DNA from: a virus | Virus record (IMG/VR): IMGVR_UViG_3300042561_000116 | Coordinates: 1 to 64,000 of that record | Direction: 5' to 3' (one strand) | Length of the DNA stretch: 64,000 bases | Shown here: positions 16,319 through 27,200 of the stretch, one piece after another | Position numbering within the stretch: the first letter of the stretch is position 1 | Layout of the letters: every line of letters starts with the position of its first letter | The notes under the pieces: generated by a model | The model's input: only the letters and a program-made list of their open reading frames with translations | The model's database searches: none | What the model was told of the DNA's origin: nothing | Program-made: the position numbers and the translations under genes

Positions 16319-19300
16319 TTAATTATTAGTTTTGCACTTAACAGTTTCAGAGTCTGTTTTGCTAGTAGACTTTCTTGCAATAGTCAACTGAGTAGATTCT
16401 GGAACATCCTCAAATCCTCTTAAGCTATCGCTATTGTAAAATCCATCATCAGAGAACCCAGGATCATCGTAAGTATCTTGTTCATCCCCAGGTACAACAT
16501 CATTTGTATTCTGATCCTCTTGTGCTTCTACTACCTTAGCTTTAGTGTAACGAGGGAAAAACTTATCTAGTTCTTTCTTACCTCTTTTGTTTTCCAAGAT
16601 AACTACGTCCTTGATGTGATCTTTCAAAAGCTCTGCTATTTCAGAATCAAGACTACCTCCATTCTCTAAGTAGGATTTCTTCATATCTTTTAGAGTATCA
16701 GATAAACCTGCAGCTACGTCAATATAAGACTGAATAGGAAGATAAGGCTGAATGCTTCTATAACGAATATTAAATCCTTGACTTACAATAGTTGCATTAG
16801 CTACATCACTGAAGAACTGAGATACTTTAGGATCAGGATGATTCAATCCATCCATGTAAGCTTTTTGAACAGCATCTACTGTGTCAGGATCTTTCTCGTT
16901 AGTCTTCATTGTAATGTAGAACATGTTAGTGTTCTTTACATCAGTAGTAGTAAAGTTTCTTAAGAATAAGTTTTGACGAGAGAAGTCTCTTAACTCAATG
17001 TTCTTATTATCTCTAAACAACTTAATGAACTGTGCCTTTAGGTTATTCTCTTTTCCTTTTTCTAATAGACCTGATGTTCTTCCATACTGATTGTACAAAG
17101 AGTTTGATCTATCTGTACCATACTTTTGTATCAAAAGATGCATGAATCCATTAAATATAGTGTTGATTCCTTTTAACTTAGCTTCTGTACCAAAGTATTT
17201 TCCGTTGATAGAGTTTAACAAAGTTTGTTGAACCACTGGTAAAGTGATAACATCAAACAATTGGTTAGAGATAGTCTGTGATTCTTCTATAATGTTGTAA
17301 GGAGATACTACACTATTGTTAAGAATCTTATCAACTGACTCTTCATTAAAGGACTGTCTAGCCTCATTGATAGTATATGAGGTACTAAAGAAATCAGTAA
17401 TACTCCTATAGTTATTAGTGTTAAAGTCAATATTAGAAGTCAAACTTAATAACTTGTCATTCTGTTCCTTTGCTATCATAAACTGACTTAAGAAAGCAAT
17501 TTGTGCAGCTAAGGCTGTCTCTGCACCTTCTTTGTTATCTTTAGCATCCTTAGCATTTTCCAAGATAGTATTGTATGCTCTTCTATCGTTCTCAATATAT
17601 GGAGGATAGTTTTCTTCTGTAAAGTTCTTTAAGTGTTTATTAAAATAATCTCTACTGAGAACGTCTGTAATAGTTGCATCCATATCTACCATAGACTTGC
17701 CATTAACTTCCTTCATTATAAAAGGAATCTTAAGTACTTTTAATCCTTCTAGGATATAAGCATTAGCCTTTCTACCCTTAACTCCTAAGGTTGTTCCTAT
17801 ATCTCCTACATTAGAAGTACGTAAGTAGTGTTGAATGATAGGTTGGTTAACAAGTAAGATAGCATCTTCAATAGGAGTACCATTAAGAACCATCTGAAGG
17901 ATGATAGGCGTTCTTACCTTATCTGAGTTAAAGTAGTTGATCCAGTCTTCTTTCTCGATATCTACGTGACCATTAATGAACTCGTTAATAATGTCAGAAA
18001 TCAAGTGCTGTTGGTCTGCATCTCTAAGTCCACCTAAGATAATAGAACCGTTTTTATCTTTGTTAGACTTTAATATATAGTTTCTAGTTAAGTAGTTTTC
18101 AGTAAGTTTTAATCCAGTCTGTTGGAAGAGTTTATGCAAAGCGTTTACCTTAGCATCTACACCAAGAGACTTCTTACCAATAGTGTTTTCTTTAAAGATA
18201 GCCACAGAAGTCATCGGAGAGAATACTGAACTAGCACTAATAGTTCCACCCTTACCTCTTAAAGTTAAATATCTTTCTGCAATAGCTTTAACAATACTAT
18301 TAGCGTTAGGCTTAGTAAAGCGAGAATACAAAGCAGGCTCGGATAAAACATCAGAGATAACTTTAATCATCCTATTAGAAGAAATGTTCTTAATGTTCTG
18401 AGGAGTATATGCCTGTAAAGAATTTAAGTCTTCGTTGATTGTCTTTAGATTAGCTAGAGTAGAAACCAAAGTAGGGTTCTGCTCCTTTAATTGCTCTATA
18501 CGTGCAATCAACATCTTAATACGTAAGTGTGCACCTTCTACCAATGGGTCATCGTAAGATGCTTTCCTAGTAGACAAGTCATACAATACTCCTTTTAAGT
18601 TCTTGATGTCTTTCTCATACAATCCTTTTACAATGTAAGCACCTGTATTATTTAAGAGTTCTTTAATCTCTTTCTTACTTTGTAAATTGATAACTCTCTC
18701 TCTTATGTTGTTAAGCATGTCCTTCGTAAAGTCTGCAGAGTCTACAATAGAATCATCTATTACATTACCTTCAGAGTCTAGCTTAGGCTCATACATAAAC
18801 AACTTATCTATATCAAAGTCAGATCCAGACTTAGTGACAATAGAAGGAGGAACAATGATTACAGGACCTGCAGAAGTAGGTAAGAGCTGTCTTACTCTAA
18901 AGTATTCCATAGAGTTAAATCCTTGTACAGGAATACGTACTCCTACAATAGTAATCTTATCAGAGTTTTGTGCTACCCAAGCATCGTCTTCTAGTGCTTT
19001 ATTTAATACATCTAAAGTTCCAATACGTTCTCCGTTCCAGGTAAGATTAAGTAAAGGCTGATGTTTCTTTGGGTTAAAAGCAACCTTGATATCTGCAGGT
19101 TGAGTTTTACCATTCTCTACACGATACTCTCTTAAACCTGATGTACCAAACTTAGCAACTTGCTCTGCTGTAGGTTTTGCAAAACGAGTTCCTAATTTAT
19201 TAAATCCTGAAGAAGCTAACTGAATATAAGCCTCTCCAAACATCTTAGGACGTAATACACGCTTAGACAAAGAAGAAGTGATTACACTCTCTACTAAGTT

Positions 19301-22300
19301 ACGTTGAGCTGAACCATCTAAAGAACGAGCAAAAGAACTTTCATCTAGACTATCTATGTAGATGTACACAGAGTTAGGAATGTCTTTCTTATCGAACTCT
19401 TTAAACAACCATTTTTTGAATGCTGGTACAGAGAAAGAAACTAGCTTTCCTTCGCTATCTACTTCTGCCTCAATCTGAGTATAGATCTTTGCTTTCTCTG
19501 CATTAACTACGTTTTGAGTTAAAGTAATAAAAGACTCTTGTAAGGCATTCATCTTACCTTGTATACCTGAAAACTCAGGATTGATGTCTCCGTTTACATA
19601 GAAGTCTCCAAACAATAACTTGACTAACTGTGTAGAAAGAGTTGCTTCATTTTTAAACTTAGGAGCAATGTACTGCTGTCTACGTAACCCAACCATAGGA
19701 AAGGTTAAAATGTTTTGACTAGGGATCTTATTAACACTTAGTGTAGTTCCCTCTTTATAGAAAGGAACAGACTCTACAGGTATAGACATTTTGTTTCCAG
19801 AATCAAAGGTTGCAAAGTCTACTCCCTTCTCAAACATATCTAACATAAACCCTTCTAAGTCTGTATCAAACGCAACAGAAGGAAGCAAGTTAAACACAGA
19901 GTACTTACCCATAGTAACGTGCTTAGCACTCTCTAAAGGAGAACCGTAGTAACCTAACTTCAAAGAAGTCAAGATACCTTTGTTAGACATGTTAATTAAA
20001 TTCAGTACTTCTTGTTTAGTACCTTGATTGTTTCTGTAAGCCTTAATAGCTTCCAATACTTTAACTTCATGCTCGTAAGCCTCTTCCAATTCAGGAAGCC
20101 ACTCTCCAACAGAATTAAGATAGAAGCGAATAAAGTCTAAGTTTGCATATGCTTGGGCATCAGACTCTTTTTGTTGTGCAAACATATCATCTAGGTTTCC
20201 TTTGATCTCTTCTTTTGCAGCTAAAATAACTTCTGCTTTCTTTGCCTTAGAAGCATTTTTAGGTAACAAACTCAACTTCCACTCTACAAAGCCGTCTTCA
20301 ATTTGTTTCCTTAAAACTTCTTCTTGGCTTGTGTTGAATGAAGGAATATCTTTAAACTGTAAGTACTTAAAGTTTTCATCATAATCCCTAGAGTTTCCGT
20401 TAATTGTTTTCTCTAGTCGTCTAGCAAGTTTAAGATCTGTATTCCAACTAAGTAGTGTTTGATCATCTATAATAGGTTGCTTACCTGGAGAAATAGAACC
20501 TCCTAAACGTTTAAACAATTCTCTCCAGTTATCGTCTTTAATATTAAAGTTAGAAGGATCTCCTACGATAGTATGAATGTATTCTATCTGATGAGTATTG
20601 TAGTTAGTTAAGTAGAACAAGATAATAGCATCAATTTGATCTGCAGTATAAGCTCCTCCCTTTTTACTTTGATACAGTTTATTAAAATCCTTAACAAAAT
20701 CCGAATCCTTACCTTGAGATATTGTCTCTACCAACCCAAGTTTAAAAGATCTCAGTTGGTTTTGATAGTGGGTATCTACAGATTGTTTAAATACTCCATA
20801 CTTAGTATCCCTACCTACAGCAAATAAGTCTCCTACTGCATCAAGTAAAGACTCTTTGGAATCTGCAATCTCTATTAAGTTTTTAACTTCTGCCTGTAAG
20901 TCTTCTGGCAAAATATCTTTTAAGATAATAAAATCAGAACCTCTTACTTCTTTAGGGTTAGATTTAGCCCTATCATCAAACATACGAGATACTTCAAAGT
21001 TCAGATACTCTCTCATCTGAGCAACAACAGAAGAAGCCAACACAGGTTTGTTATTAATTAGGAAGTCGTCTGCACTATAGTATGTTCTATCTGATAAGTT
21101 TCCTTTTATTCTTGTGGCAAAAGAACTACTCTTAGCACCTGGTCTAACATTCTCAAACGTACGATCTACTATGAATCCAAGGAAATCTTGGATAAACTTA
21201 CTATCTGCACTTAAGTTAGTAGTCTTTTTACCTGTCAAGGTACCTACCTGCATTCCAGAGAAGTTAATTACTTCTAATTCTACGGGTTCTCCTGCTTGAT
21301 TTTTTCTACGGTTACCTTCAGAATCAAACATCTTTTTAAACCAAGCACTATGTTTAGGAAAATTGTTTGTTTCAATTCCTAAGTGTCCTGTCAGTTGAGA
21401 AATATTATCTACCTTGTTAATATCCTTGATAGTATTTAACATGTGATTCCATTCACGAATAGACCACTCTAAGTTATTTTCAACACTTAAGTACGAAGCA
21501 GAGTTAGAAGAGTTGTAAAAAGTTTCTACAGTCTCGTAGAAGTTTCTTCTCTCGTTCCTGTAAGTAGTTGCTTTAAATCTATCTTCATAATACTTTTTAA
21601 TTGCATTATCTTTAGGAAGACCTTCTATTGTTTTAGCTAACTTTGATGAAATGTCTGTAGTCCAAGTAGCTGTAGGACCTGAAGTTACTCCAGGAGCAAT
21701 AGCAATAAGATCTGCATTGTTAGACTTACTAATCAAGTCTACCAAAGACATCTTATATATAGCAAACTTAGCCATAAAGTTTATGTTCTTTAAGGAAGCT
21801 ACAGTGATTTTAGGGTTTACTTTAAAGTTAAACTCCTGTTTCTTATTAAATAAAACAGTTTCAGGGATACCTCCGTATAAGTCGATACCAAATACTTCCT
21901 TAAAGAAACGGAAAGCTACTTGATCAGTAAAAGGAACTAAGCTTGCATAATCGTCTAAGACAGATTTAATATCAAAAGTAGGAAGACTAACATCGTTGAG
22001 GTCAGTATTTCTATATCTTCTTGAAGAGTCTTCTATAAAGTCTTGGTCAAACAGTTCTATAAGAGTGTTCTGAGAAAGAGTATTCTCTATGTATACACTA
22101 GTACTAAGAACTTTCTTAGGCAAAGCTTTGTCTGTTGAATCCTCCAAAGACACTCTAATGTTCATAGGAGGAACAGTAGGCATAGAAGCAAACTGCATAA
22201 ACTGAGCCTTAAGTGCCTCTTCAGGTAAAGAAAGTTTACCTTCTGTCCTAGGCATCCTTTCTACAAAGTATTGTAATTGAGGAGAAAGACTAGCAGCATT

Positions 22301-24160
22301 TTTAAGAATAGCTACAGCTTCTTTGTATTGGGTTATCCCACTTACTTTATTTAAGATTAAGTTTTTATTTGTAAGATAATCTCCTACCTGGGGAAGTCCT
22401 AAGATATCTCCTGTAGCCTGTACAATTTCTCCCTTTTCATTTAACTTAATGTCAGGAAGAGTTTTAATAAGTTCTAAGATTTCAGGAGAAGCTAAATCAA
22501 TTGGATTAACCATCTCACTTCCTCTAGAGTCATAACCATTTCTAGTACGTGATTCTTCGTCTGTATTGTCTAATACTGTATCTATATCCTTAGTGTCTTG
22601 GTTATCACTAGTCATCAATACGTTTCCTTTAGAGAAACTTTGGTGATAAGCAACTACCTCAGACCATTTATCCTGACCATCTTTGTTATAAACTAAAGGA
22701 ACTAATGAATCAATACGCTGTTCAATAATTTCAGCTGATGCTGGATCTGCAGTCTCCAACTGAGTTCTGTAGTTTTCAATAGCAGATTCTATTGAACTCT
22801 TTACTTGAGCATATAACTTAGGAACTAACTCATTCTTTAACTTTGAGTTGTTAAAGAAAGAAGCATTGTAACCCATTCTATCAAGTGCTGTATTGAAGTA
22901 ATAGTCCATCGCACTAAGAATCTCTGCTCCTTCTAGTGAACTGTATTCAAAAAGAAGTTTCTCTCCTGAGTTACTAATAACTTCTAAATCAAGTGCTTTG
23001 CTTCTGTTAAGTTTTGTATTGTCTGTGTTGTTTGAAGAACGAGTATACTCATCCAACTTACCTGAGTAAAGCTTCTCAAACAATTCTTCAATAGGAGCCT
23101 TCTGCTCAACGATCTGTCCTTCTGGAGTGACTGTACTTGTTTTAGTAAATAAGTTCTTTAGGAAGTCTATAATACGCTGAAACAAGTTTCTAACAGGTTC
23201 TTCCAACTCAGGCTCTTCTACTTCAAGACTCTTAGCTAATCCATAACTTCTAAACTCTTCTGCAAGTACCTCTTCTATCTGACGACTAGTAAGAGAGTAG
23301 TAAGGAAGTTGTACTCCTCCTAGATTAATAGTTCCAGGACGAGATTGAACCATATTATATAAAGCAGCTTTTTCTGCCTTAGTCAAAAACTTCTGTGTGA
23401 ATTCGTGAAAAGCTTCATGGTAAAGATCTGAGTAATCAGATCCTTTGTATAGTACAACTGCAGACCTATCATCTAACGCAGCTCTCTGTTGTTCCGTTAA
23501 TAGCTTTAACTCAGCATCTGTGTACAAAGTACTTGCAGACTTTCTCCACTCAGCAAATGCCTTAGAGTTTACAACGTTACTCATATTAGCAAAAGTTGTA
23601 AACTGAGCTAGAGGAGATCTAGCAAACCACAAATAAGAATCAAGCAACTGTCTACCAGAAGGTTTATTTAAAGTAGAATCTACTTCAGAATCTATCTGTT
23701 GTAATAGTTCTCTAGTCACTTGCTGTAAGTCAGGCCCAATAGCATCTTGAGTTGGTCTAAAAGCTTCTGCTTTAAATCCTTGTCTTACTTTGTCAATAAT
23801 TTTATTAGCAAGTACCTCTAAGTCCCCACCATTCTTAGTAATATAAGAATGAACTACTTTACTCTGAATGAAAGAGTTGAATGTATCGAACTTAGGATAA
23901 GCTTTTTTAAACTTGTTACTAAAGGTTACTGCGACAGCAAATGTAGCCTTAGCCTCATTACCCTGATACTCCTTAAGAAAGGTATTGTAGATAGAGTTAT
24001 CTACTACAGATTCCTGTTTGTTTTTAGTAATTACCTTTTTGCTTAAAGGATGTCCTTGGTTTCTATTCCACAAGAAGTAAGCAAAGTCTTCTCCTACGAT
24101 ATTCTTAAGAGCATTGAACTCTGCACGGATAGATGGTATACTAAGGTTAGGGCAAATCAT
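16319..24160 (-). CDS. crAss-like virion RNA polymerase with N-terminal zincin-like domain
   Basis: The product has 2613 residues. D1781-F-D1783-I-D1785, in the context S-G-S-D-F-D-I-D-K-L-F, is the metal-binding catalytic motif of the double-psi beta-barrel RNA polymerases related to eukaryotic RNAi polymerases, shown for the crAss-like phage phi14:2 to be a virion polymerase that enters the cell with the DNA. A segment just before it (LPTSAGPVIIVPPSIV) is also typical. Residues 248-252 are H-E-A-F-H, with an E-E-F-R-S-Y-G about 50 residues later: a zincin-like metallopeptidase domain fused at the N-terminus. The enzyme would transcribe early genes before host polymerase is used. It has its own promoter box upstream, and the flanking giant genes are probably its companions in the virion. 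Confidence 0.93.
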   Translation of the reverse strand: MICPNLSIPSIRAEFNALKNIVGEDFAYFLWNRNQGHPLSKKVITKNKQESVVDNSIYNTFLKEYQGNEAKATFAVAVTFSNKFKKAYPKFDTFNSFIQSKVVHSYITKNGGDLEVLANKIIDKVRQGFKAEAFRPTQDAIGPDLQQVTRELLQQIDSEVDSTLNKPSGRQLLDSYLWFARSPLAQFTTFANMSNVVNSKAFAEWRKSASTLYTDAELKLLTEQQRAALDDRSAVVLYKGSDYSDLYHEAFHEFTQKFLTKAEKAALYNMVQSRPGTINLGGVQLPYYSLTSRQIEEVLAEEFRSYGLAKSLEVEEPELEEPVRNLFQRIIDFLKNLFTKTSTVTPEGQIVEQKAPIEELFEKLYSGKLDEYTRSSNNTDNTKLNRSKALDLEVISNSGEKLLFEYSSLEGAEILSAMDYYFNTALDRMGYNASFFNNSKLKNELVPKLYAQVKSSIESAIENYRTQLETADPASAEIIEQRIDSLVPLVYNKDGQDKWSEVVAYHQSFSKGNVLMTSDNQDTKDIDTVLDNTDEESRTRNGYDSRGSEMVNPIDLASPEILELIKTLPDIKLNEKGEIVQATGDILGLPQVGDYLTNKNLILNKVSGITQYKEAVAILKNAASLSPQLQYFVERMPRTEGKLSLPEEALKAQFMQFASMPTVPPMNIRVSLEDSTDKALPKKVLSTSVYIENTLSQNTLIELFDQDFIEDSSRRYRNTDLNDVSLPTFDIKSVLDDYASLVPFTDQVAFRFFKEVFGIDLYGGIPETVLFNKKQEFNFKVNPKITVASLKNINFMAKFAIYKMSLVDLISKSNNADLIAIAPGVTSGPTATWTTDISSKLAKTIEGLPKDNAIKKYYEDRFKATTYRNERRNFYETVETFYNSSNSASYLSVENNLEWSIREWNHMLNTIKDINKVDNISQLTGHLGIETNNFPKHSAWFKKMFDSEGNRRKNQAGEPVELEVINFSGMQVGTLTGKKTTNLSADSKFIQDFLGFIVDRTFENVRPGAKSSSFATRIKGNLSDRTYYSADDFLINNKPVLASSVVAQMREYLNFEVSRMFDDRAKSNPKEVRGSDFIILKDILPEDLQAEVKNLIEIADSKESLLDAVGDLFAVGRDTKYGVFKQSVDTHYQNQLRSFKLGLVETISQGKDSDFVKDFNKLYQSKKGGAYTADQIDAIILFYLTNYNTHQIEYIHTIVGDPSNFNIKDDNWRELFKRLGGSISPGKQPIIDDQTLLSWNTDLKLARRLEKTINGNSRDYDENFKYLQFKDIPSFNTSQEEVLRKQIEDGFVEWKLSLLPKNASKAKKAEVILAAKEEIKGNLDDMFAQQKESDAQAYANLDFIRFYLNSVGEWLPELEEAYEHEVKVLEAIKAYRNNQGTKQEVLNLINMSNKGILTSLKLGYYGSPLESAKHVTMGKYSVFNLLPSVAFDTDLEGFMLDMFEKGVDFATFDSGNKMSIPVESVPFYKEGTTLSVNKIPSQNILTFPMVGLRRQQYIAPKFKNEATLSTQLVKLLFGDFYVNGDINPEFSGIQGKMNALQESFITLTQNVVNAEKAKIYTQIEAEVDSEGKLVSFSVPAFKKWLFKEFDKKDIPNSVYIYIDSLDESSFARSLDGSAQRNLVESVITSSLSKRVLRPKMFGEAYIQLASSGFNKLGTRFAKPTAEQVAKFGTSGLREYRVENGKTQPADIKVAFNPKKHQPLLNLTWNGERIGTLDVLNKALEDDAWVAQNSDKITIVGVRIPVQGFNSMEYFRVRQLLPTSAGPVIIVPPSIVTKSGSDFDIDKLFMYEPKLDSEGNVIDDSIVDSADFTKDMLNNIRERVINLQSKKEIKELLNNTGAYIVKGLYEKDIKNLKGVLYDLSTRKASYDDPLVEGAHLRIKMLIARIEQLKEQNPTLVSTLANLKTINEDLNSLQAYTPQNIKNISSNRMIKVISDVLSEPALYSRFTKPNANSIVKAIAERYLTLRGKGGTISASSVFSPMTSVAIFKENTIGKKSLGVDAKVNALHKLFQQTGLKLTENYLTRNYILKSNKDKNGSIILGGLRDADQQHLISDIINEFINGHVDIEKEDWINYFNSDKVRTPIILQMVLNGTPIEDAILLVNQPIIQHYLRTSNVGDIGTTLGVKGRKANAYILEGLKVLKIPFIMKEVNGKSMVDMDATITDVLSRDYFNKHLKNFTEENYPPYIENDRRAYNTILENAKDAKDNKEGAETALAAQIAFLSQFMIAKEQNDKLLSLTSNIDFNTNNYRSITDFFSTSYTINEARQSFNEESVDKILNNSVVSPYNIIEESQTISNQLFDVITLPVVQQTLLNSINGKYFGTEAKLKGINTIFNGFMHLLIQKYGTDRSNSLYNQYGRTSGLLEKGKENNLKAQFIKLFRDNKNIELRDFSRQNLFLRNFTTTDVKNTNMFYITMKTNEKDPDTVDAVQKAYMDGLNHPDPKVSQFFSDVANATIVSQGFNIRYRSIQPYLPIQSYIDVAAGLSDTLKDMKKSYLENGGSLDSEIAELLKDHIKDVVILENKRGKKELDKFFPRYTKAKVVEAQEDQNTNDVVPGDEQDTYDDPGFSDDGFYNSDSLRGFEDVPESTQLTIARKSTSKTDSETVKCKTNN

Positions 24161-24193
24161 TCTAGTTTTATTTTAAATTAAATGTGGCTTATA

Positions 24194-24201
24194 CAAATAT
24201 A
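24194..24201 (-). promoter_or_regulatory. Promoter -7 box (TATATTTG) for the RNA polymerase gene
   Basis: TATATTTG on the - strand stands 34 bases before the RNA polymerase start. The expected upstream CTTG is replaced by a weak GTTTC-type sequence inside the hairpin at 24221-24246. It suggests that the polymerase gene can be transcribed independently of the upstream cargo genes. Confidence 0.5.
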
Positions 24202-24220
24202 AGTTAATTAGTAAGTTTAG

Positions 24221-24246
24221 AAACCTAAGTATTATAACTTAGGTTT
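24221..24246 (-). terminator. Hairpin at end of the 1955-residue gene
   Basis: AAACCTAAG (24221-24229) and CTTAGGTTT (24238-24246) pair perfectly around an 8-base loop. The stop codon of the gene at 24232 lies in the loop. The U tract on the - strand transcript is poor, while a T6 run follows on the + strand. It may be a weak terminator, an attenuator or an RNA-stability element just before the polymerase promoter. Confidence 0.5.
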
Positions 24247-27200
24247 CTTTTTTATCTGATCTCTGACTTGTTTAGCAGGATTGATACAATCTTCTTTTGC
24301 TTTTTGTGCTTCTTTTGCTTCTTCTTCGTCAAACATCTCTCCTGCACCCTCACTGTTTACTTTATTTATTATCGCTTGTATGGGACTAACTTGTTCTACT
24401 GGAGGGGGAACAGGTGCAACTGGCTTCTCTTGAGTAGATTGAGATACAAAGTTTTCAGCAGAGGTTCCTGTAATAGACATTGGAGACTGAGATAAGTCTA
24501 TACCTGCCAACTCTGCATCATCTTTTCTTAAAAGAATAACGGGAATACCTGCTTTATCTGTAGGAATAATAGCAAGAATAAAGTCTCCTTCAATATTAGG
24601 ACTGTAAGGAACTTGCTTAGCTTTGATTCCTTTGCCTTCTTTAACCTCTCTTACTACTACCTGATAAACAACATTAGGGTTATCGTTGATAGACTGTAGT
24701 GCCTGTTCGTATGCAACCTTATCATAAAACATTCCTCCTTGCTTAAACAAAGAGTGTAAGCCTAAACTCTGAGCAACAGGACTATTCTCTGTATACTCAA
24801 TGATATCTTTATGAGAAGCTGTATATAAAGTCTCACTATTGCTATCTACAACAGGAACAACTGGTTTTACTTCAACTGGCTTTGGAGCAATAGGCTCAGG
24901 CTCAGATTGAACTCCAGGAATCAGAGACACAGATTTTTTTATAAAATCTTCTGTATCAGGGAAAACAGCTTTGTTTAAAGGTCTTAACAACTCACCAGTA
25001 GAAGATACAGGGAATGTATGAGTATCTTTTATATAGTCAACGTAAGACTGTTTTGTTACAGTAGGTTTACCTTCAACCAAAGAAACTCTAAGCATAGGAT
25101 CTCCTGTAGACAACATAGATTTATCTGCTTTATAAAAACTCTTAGATAAGAATTCTTTAAATTCTTTTTTGTTTAATTTCTTGTATACAGGTTTACCATT
25201 AACGTAAGTAGTTTGTATTATATCTAAAGGATATTGAACTGCATCAGTTGTACTTGGGAAATTAGGATTAGGGAAGAAGTGTATACGATTCTTTCTATCT
25301 ACAATGTTAATAAGACTAACTAGATATCTTTCTAAACTGTTTTGGTCTGGAAACTCTTTTGGTAGATTTTCAGAGAATAACAACTCAGCTAAAGCATTAG
25401 CTTCCTCTTCTTGAATATTTGTATTACTTAATATTACAGGAGTACCATTGTTATTGAAATACAATCTACCTAGTGTAAACTTAAATGTTTTACCAAAGAT
25501 AGTTTGACCTGCAGTTTCTGCCAGTTCAAAATCTGGCAACTTTGCATTAGCTACAGTCTCCTCTTGTACTTCGGCAGCTTTCTGTTGAGAAGCTGTTTTT
25601 AATACAAATCCGTAAGATGTTGTATAATCAGTATCAATAGACTTATCAGTGTTCTCAGATAGATAAGGAATTGCTCTTGCTAAGACACCAGTAATTTGTT
25701 TATGTGTATCTTGTAAATCTTGAGCACTACCTCCTTGTTTCTCGTAAGCTTCTTTTGCTTTCTCACTAGTTCTTCCCGCTGAAGGTAAAGAAGCTTCAAA
25801 AGGAAAACCTTCAAAGGTAACAAGTGACTTATCTGAATTAACAACAGTCATAACTACTGCAGAGTTTACAGTAAACCCTCCTCCTTTATTTACTATAAAG
25901 TAATTTAAAGTACCTCTATCAAAGTATTCTTTACCTAACAAATCATGCATAGGTTGAAGAATAGCATCTTGTTCTTCCTGTCCTAGAGATAGCCACTGCT
26001 TCTCTGTCAAGTCTGTGTTTGCAAAAATTTGTTCAATCGTAGCAAAATCTTCTGCTATCTGTTGTGCAGTTTTTTCAGGAAACTTCTGACTCAAGAAAGA
26101 AAGAACTATGCCTTTACGACTCTGTATCCTTGCTTTAAAAGATTGTTCTGCTATATAGTCAATAGCTTTTGAGTTCCTGATATTTGCAGGATCAGTAGCC
26201 ATAATATCTTTAGAATTTATTTCTACTGGTACACTTCTTAGAGGACTAACTAATTCTTTAAGTCTCTCCATACGAACCTGTAACTGTGCATCTAAAGTCT
26301 TATCTTTAATTTCTAATGCAGGAAATGATTTAGCAACTTGTTGACTAGCTACATCAGATACAGCATTAGAGGCAACAGGCGTAGGAGTTGCTGCTTTAAT
26401 AGAGGCAGCAGTACTTGCAGGAAGAGATTCTTCTCTTGCAAATCTATTAGCCATGTATTTAAATCTATCTAAGAAATTTAACTTGTCCTGTACTGTCTGA
26501 AAATCTCTCTTGTTTTGCTTACGAAGTTTTAATTCTTTTTGTAGTTTAGCTTCTAATTCTCCGACAGCTTGATTAAATTGAGTCTCACTTATTTGTTTAC
26601 CCATTAATTGATTAAACAAATCTTTTAACTGTTCAAACTCTTTAGTATTTCTTGAAAAGTTGTTAGCTATATTATTAGTTAAAAACTCAACAAACTTGCT
26701 TGGATAGTCTTGTGCAAATCTATTCTTAAGTACATTAAGAGCATCAGTATATGTTTTAGAATGATTCTCAGTAACTGGAGACTTACCAGACTCATCTACC
26801 TCAGAGTTAATTTCTTCTTCGGTAGGCATGTTTTTTGAAAACGTATCAATGTCTTCAGATTCTTCGGAAGTTAAATCTGTTCTAGGTTGGTCTGCAACTT
26901 GCGCAGATGTTACTTCAGCTCTTCTTTGAATAAATGCTTCTCTTGCTGCATCAAGTTCCTCTACTGTAAATTCTAATCCAGGAAACTCTTCGTTTACCTT
27001 ATCAACGTTATAAGCATATGTTGCAGTAATAGGAGCAGCTTGATCTAGGAAATTACCTAATACTTCTGCTCTCTTCTCAGGAGTTGCTTCTAATAAACCT
27101 GCTAATATTCTTTCTTGTGTCTTTTTAAGATTTTCACTAGCAAGATCAAACATATCTTGATTTATAAAATCACGATTAGATTCAATCTGGTTAAGAAGTT

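Noticed and set aside
24268-24495. Cysteine/phenylalanine-rich + strand frame opposite the end of the 1955-residue gene
   Set aside because: Antisense shadow of a Lys/Glu-rich coding region, not a membrane protein gene.
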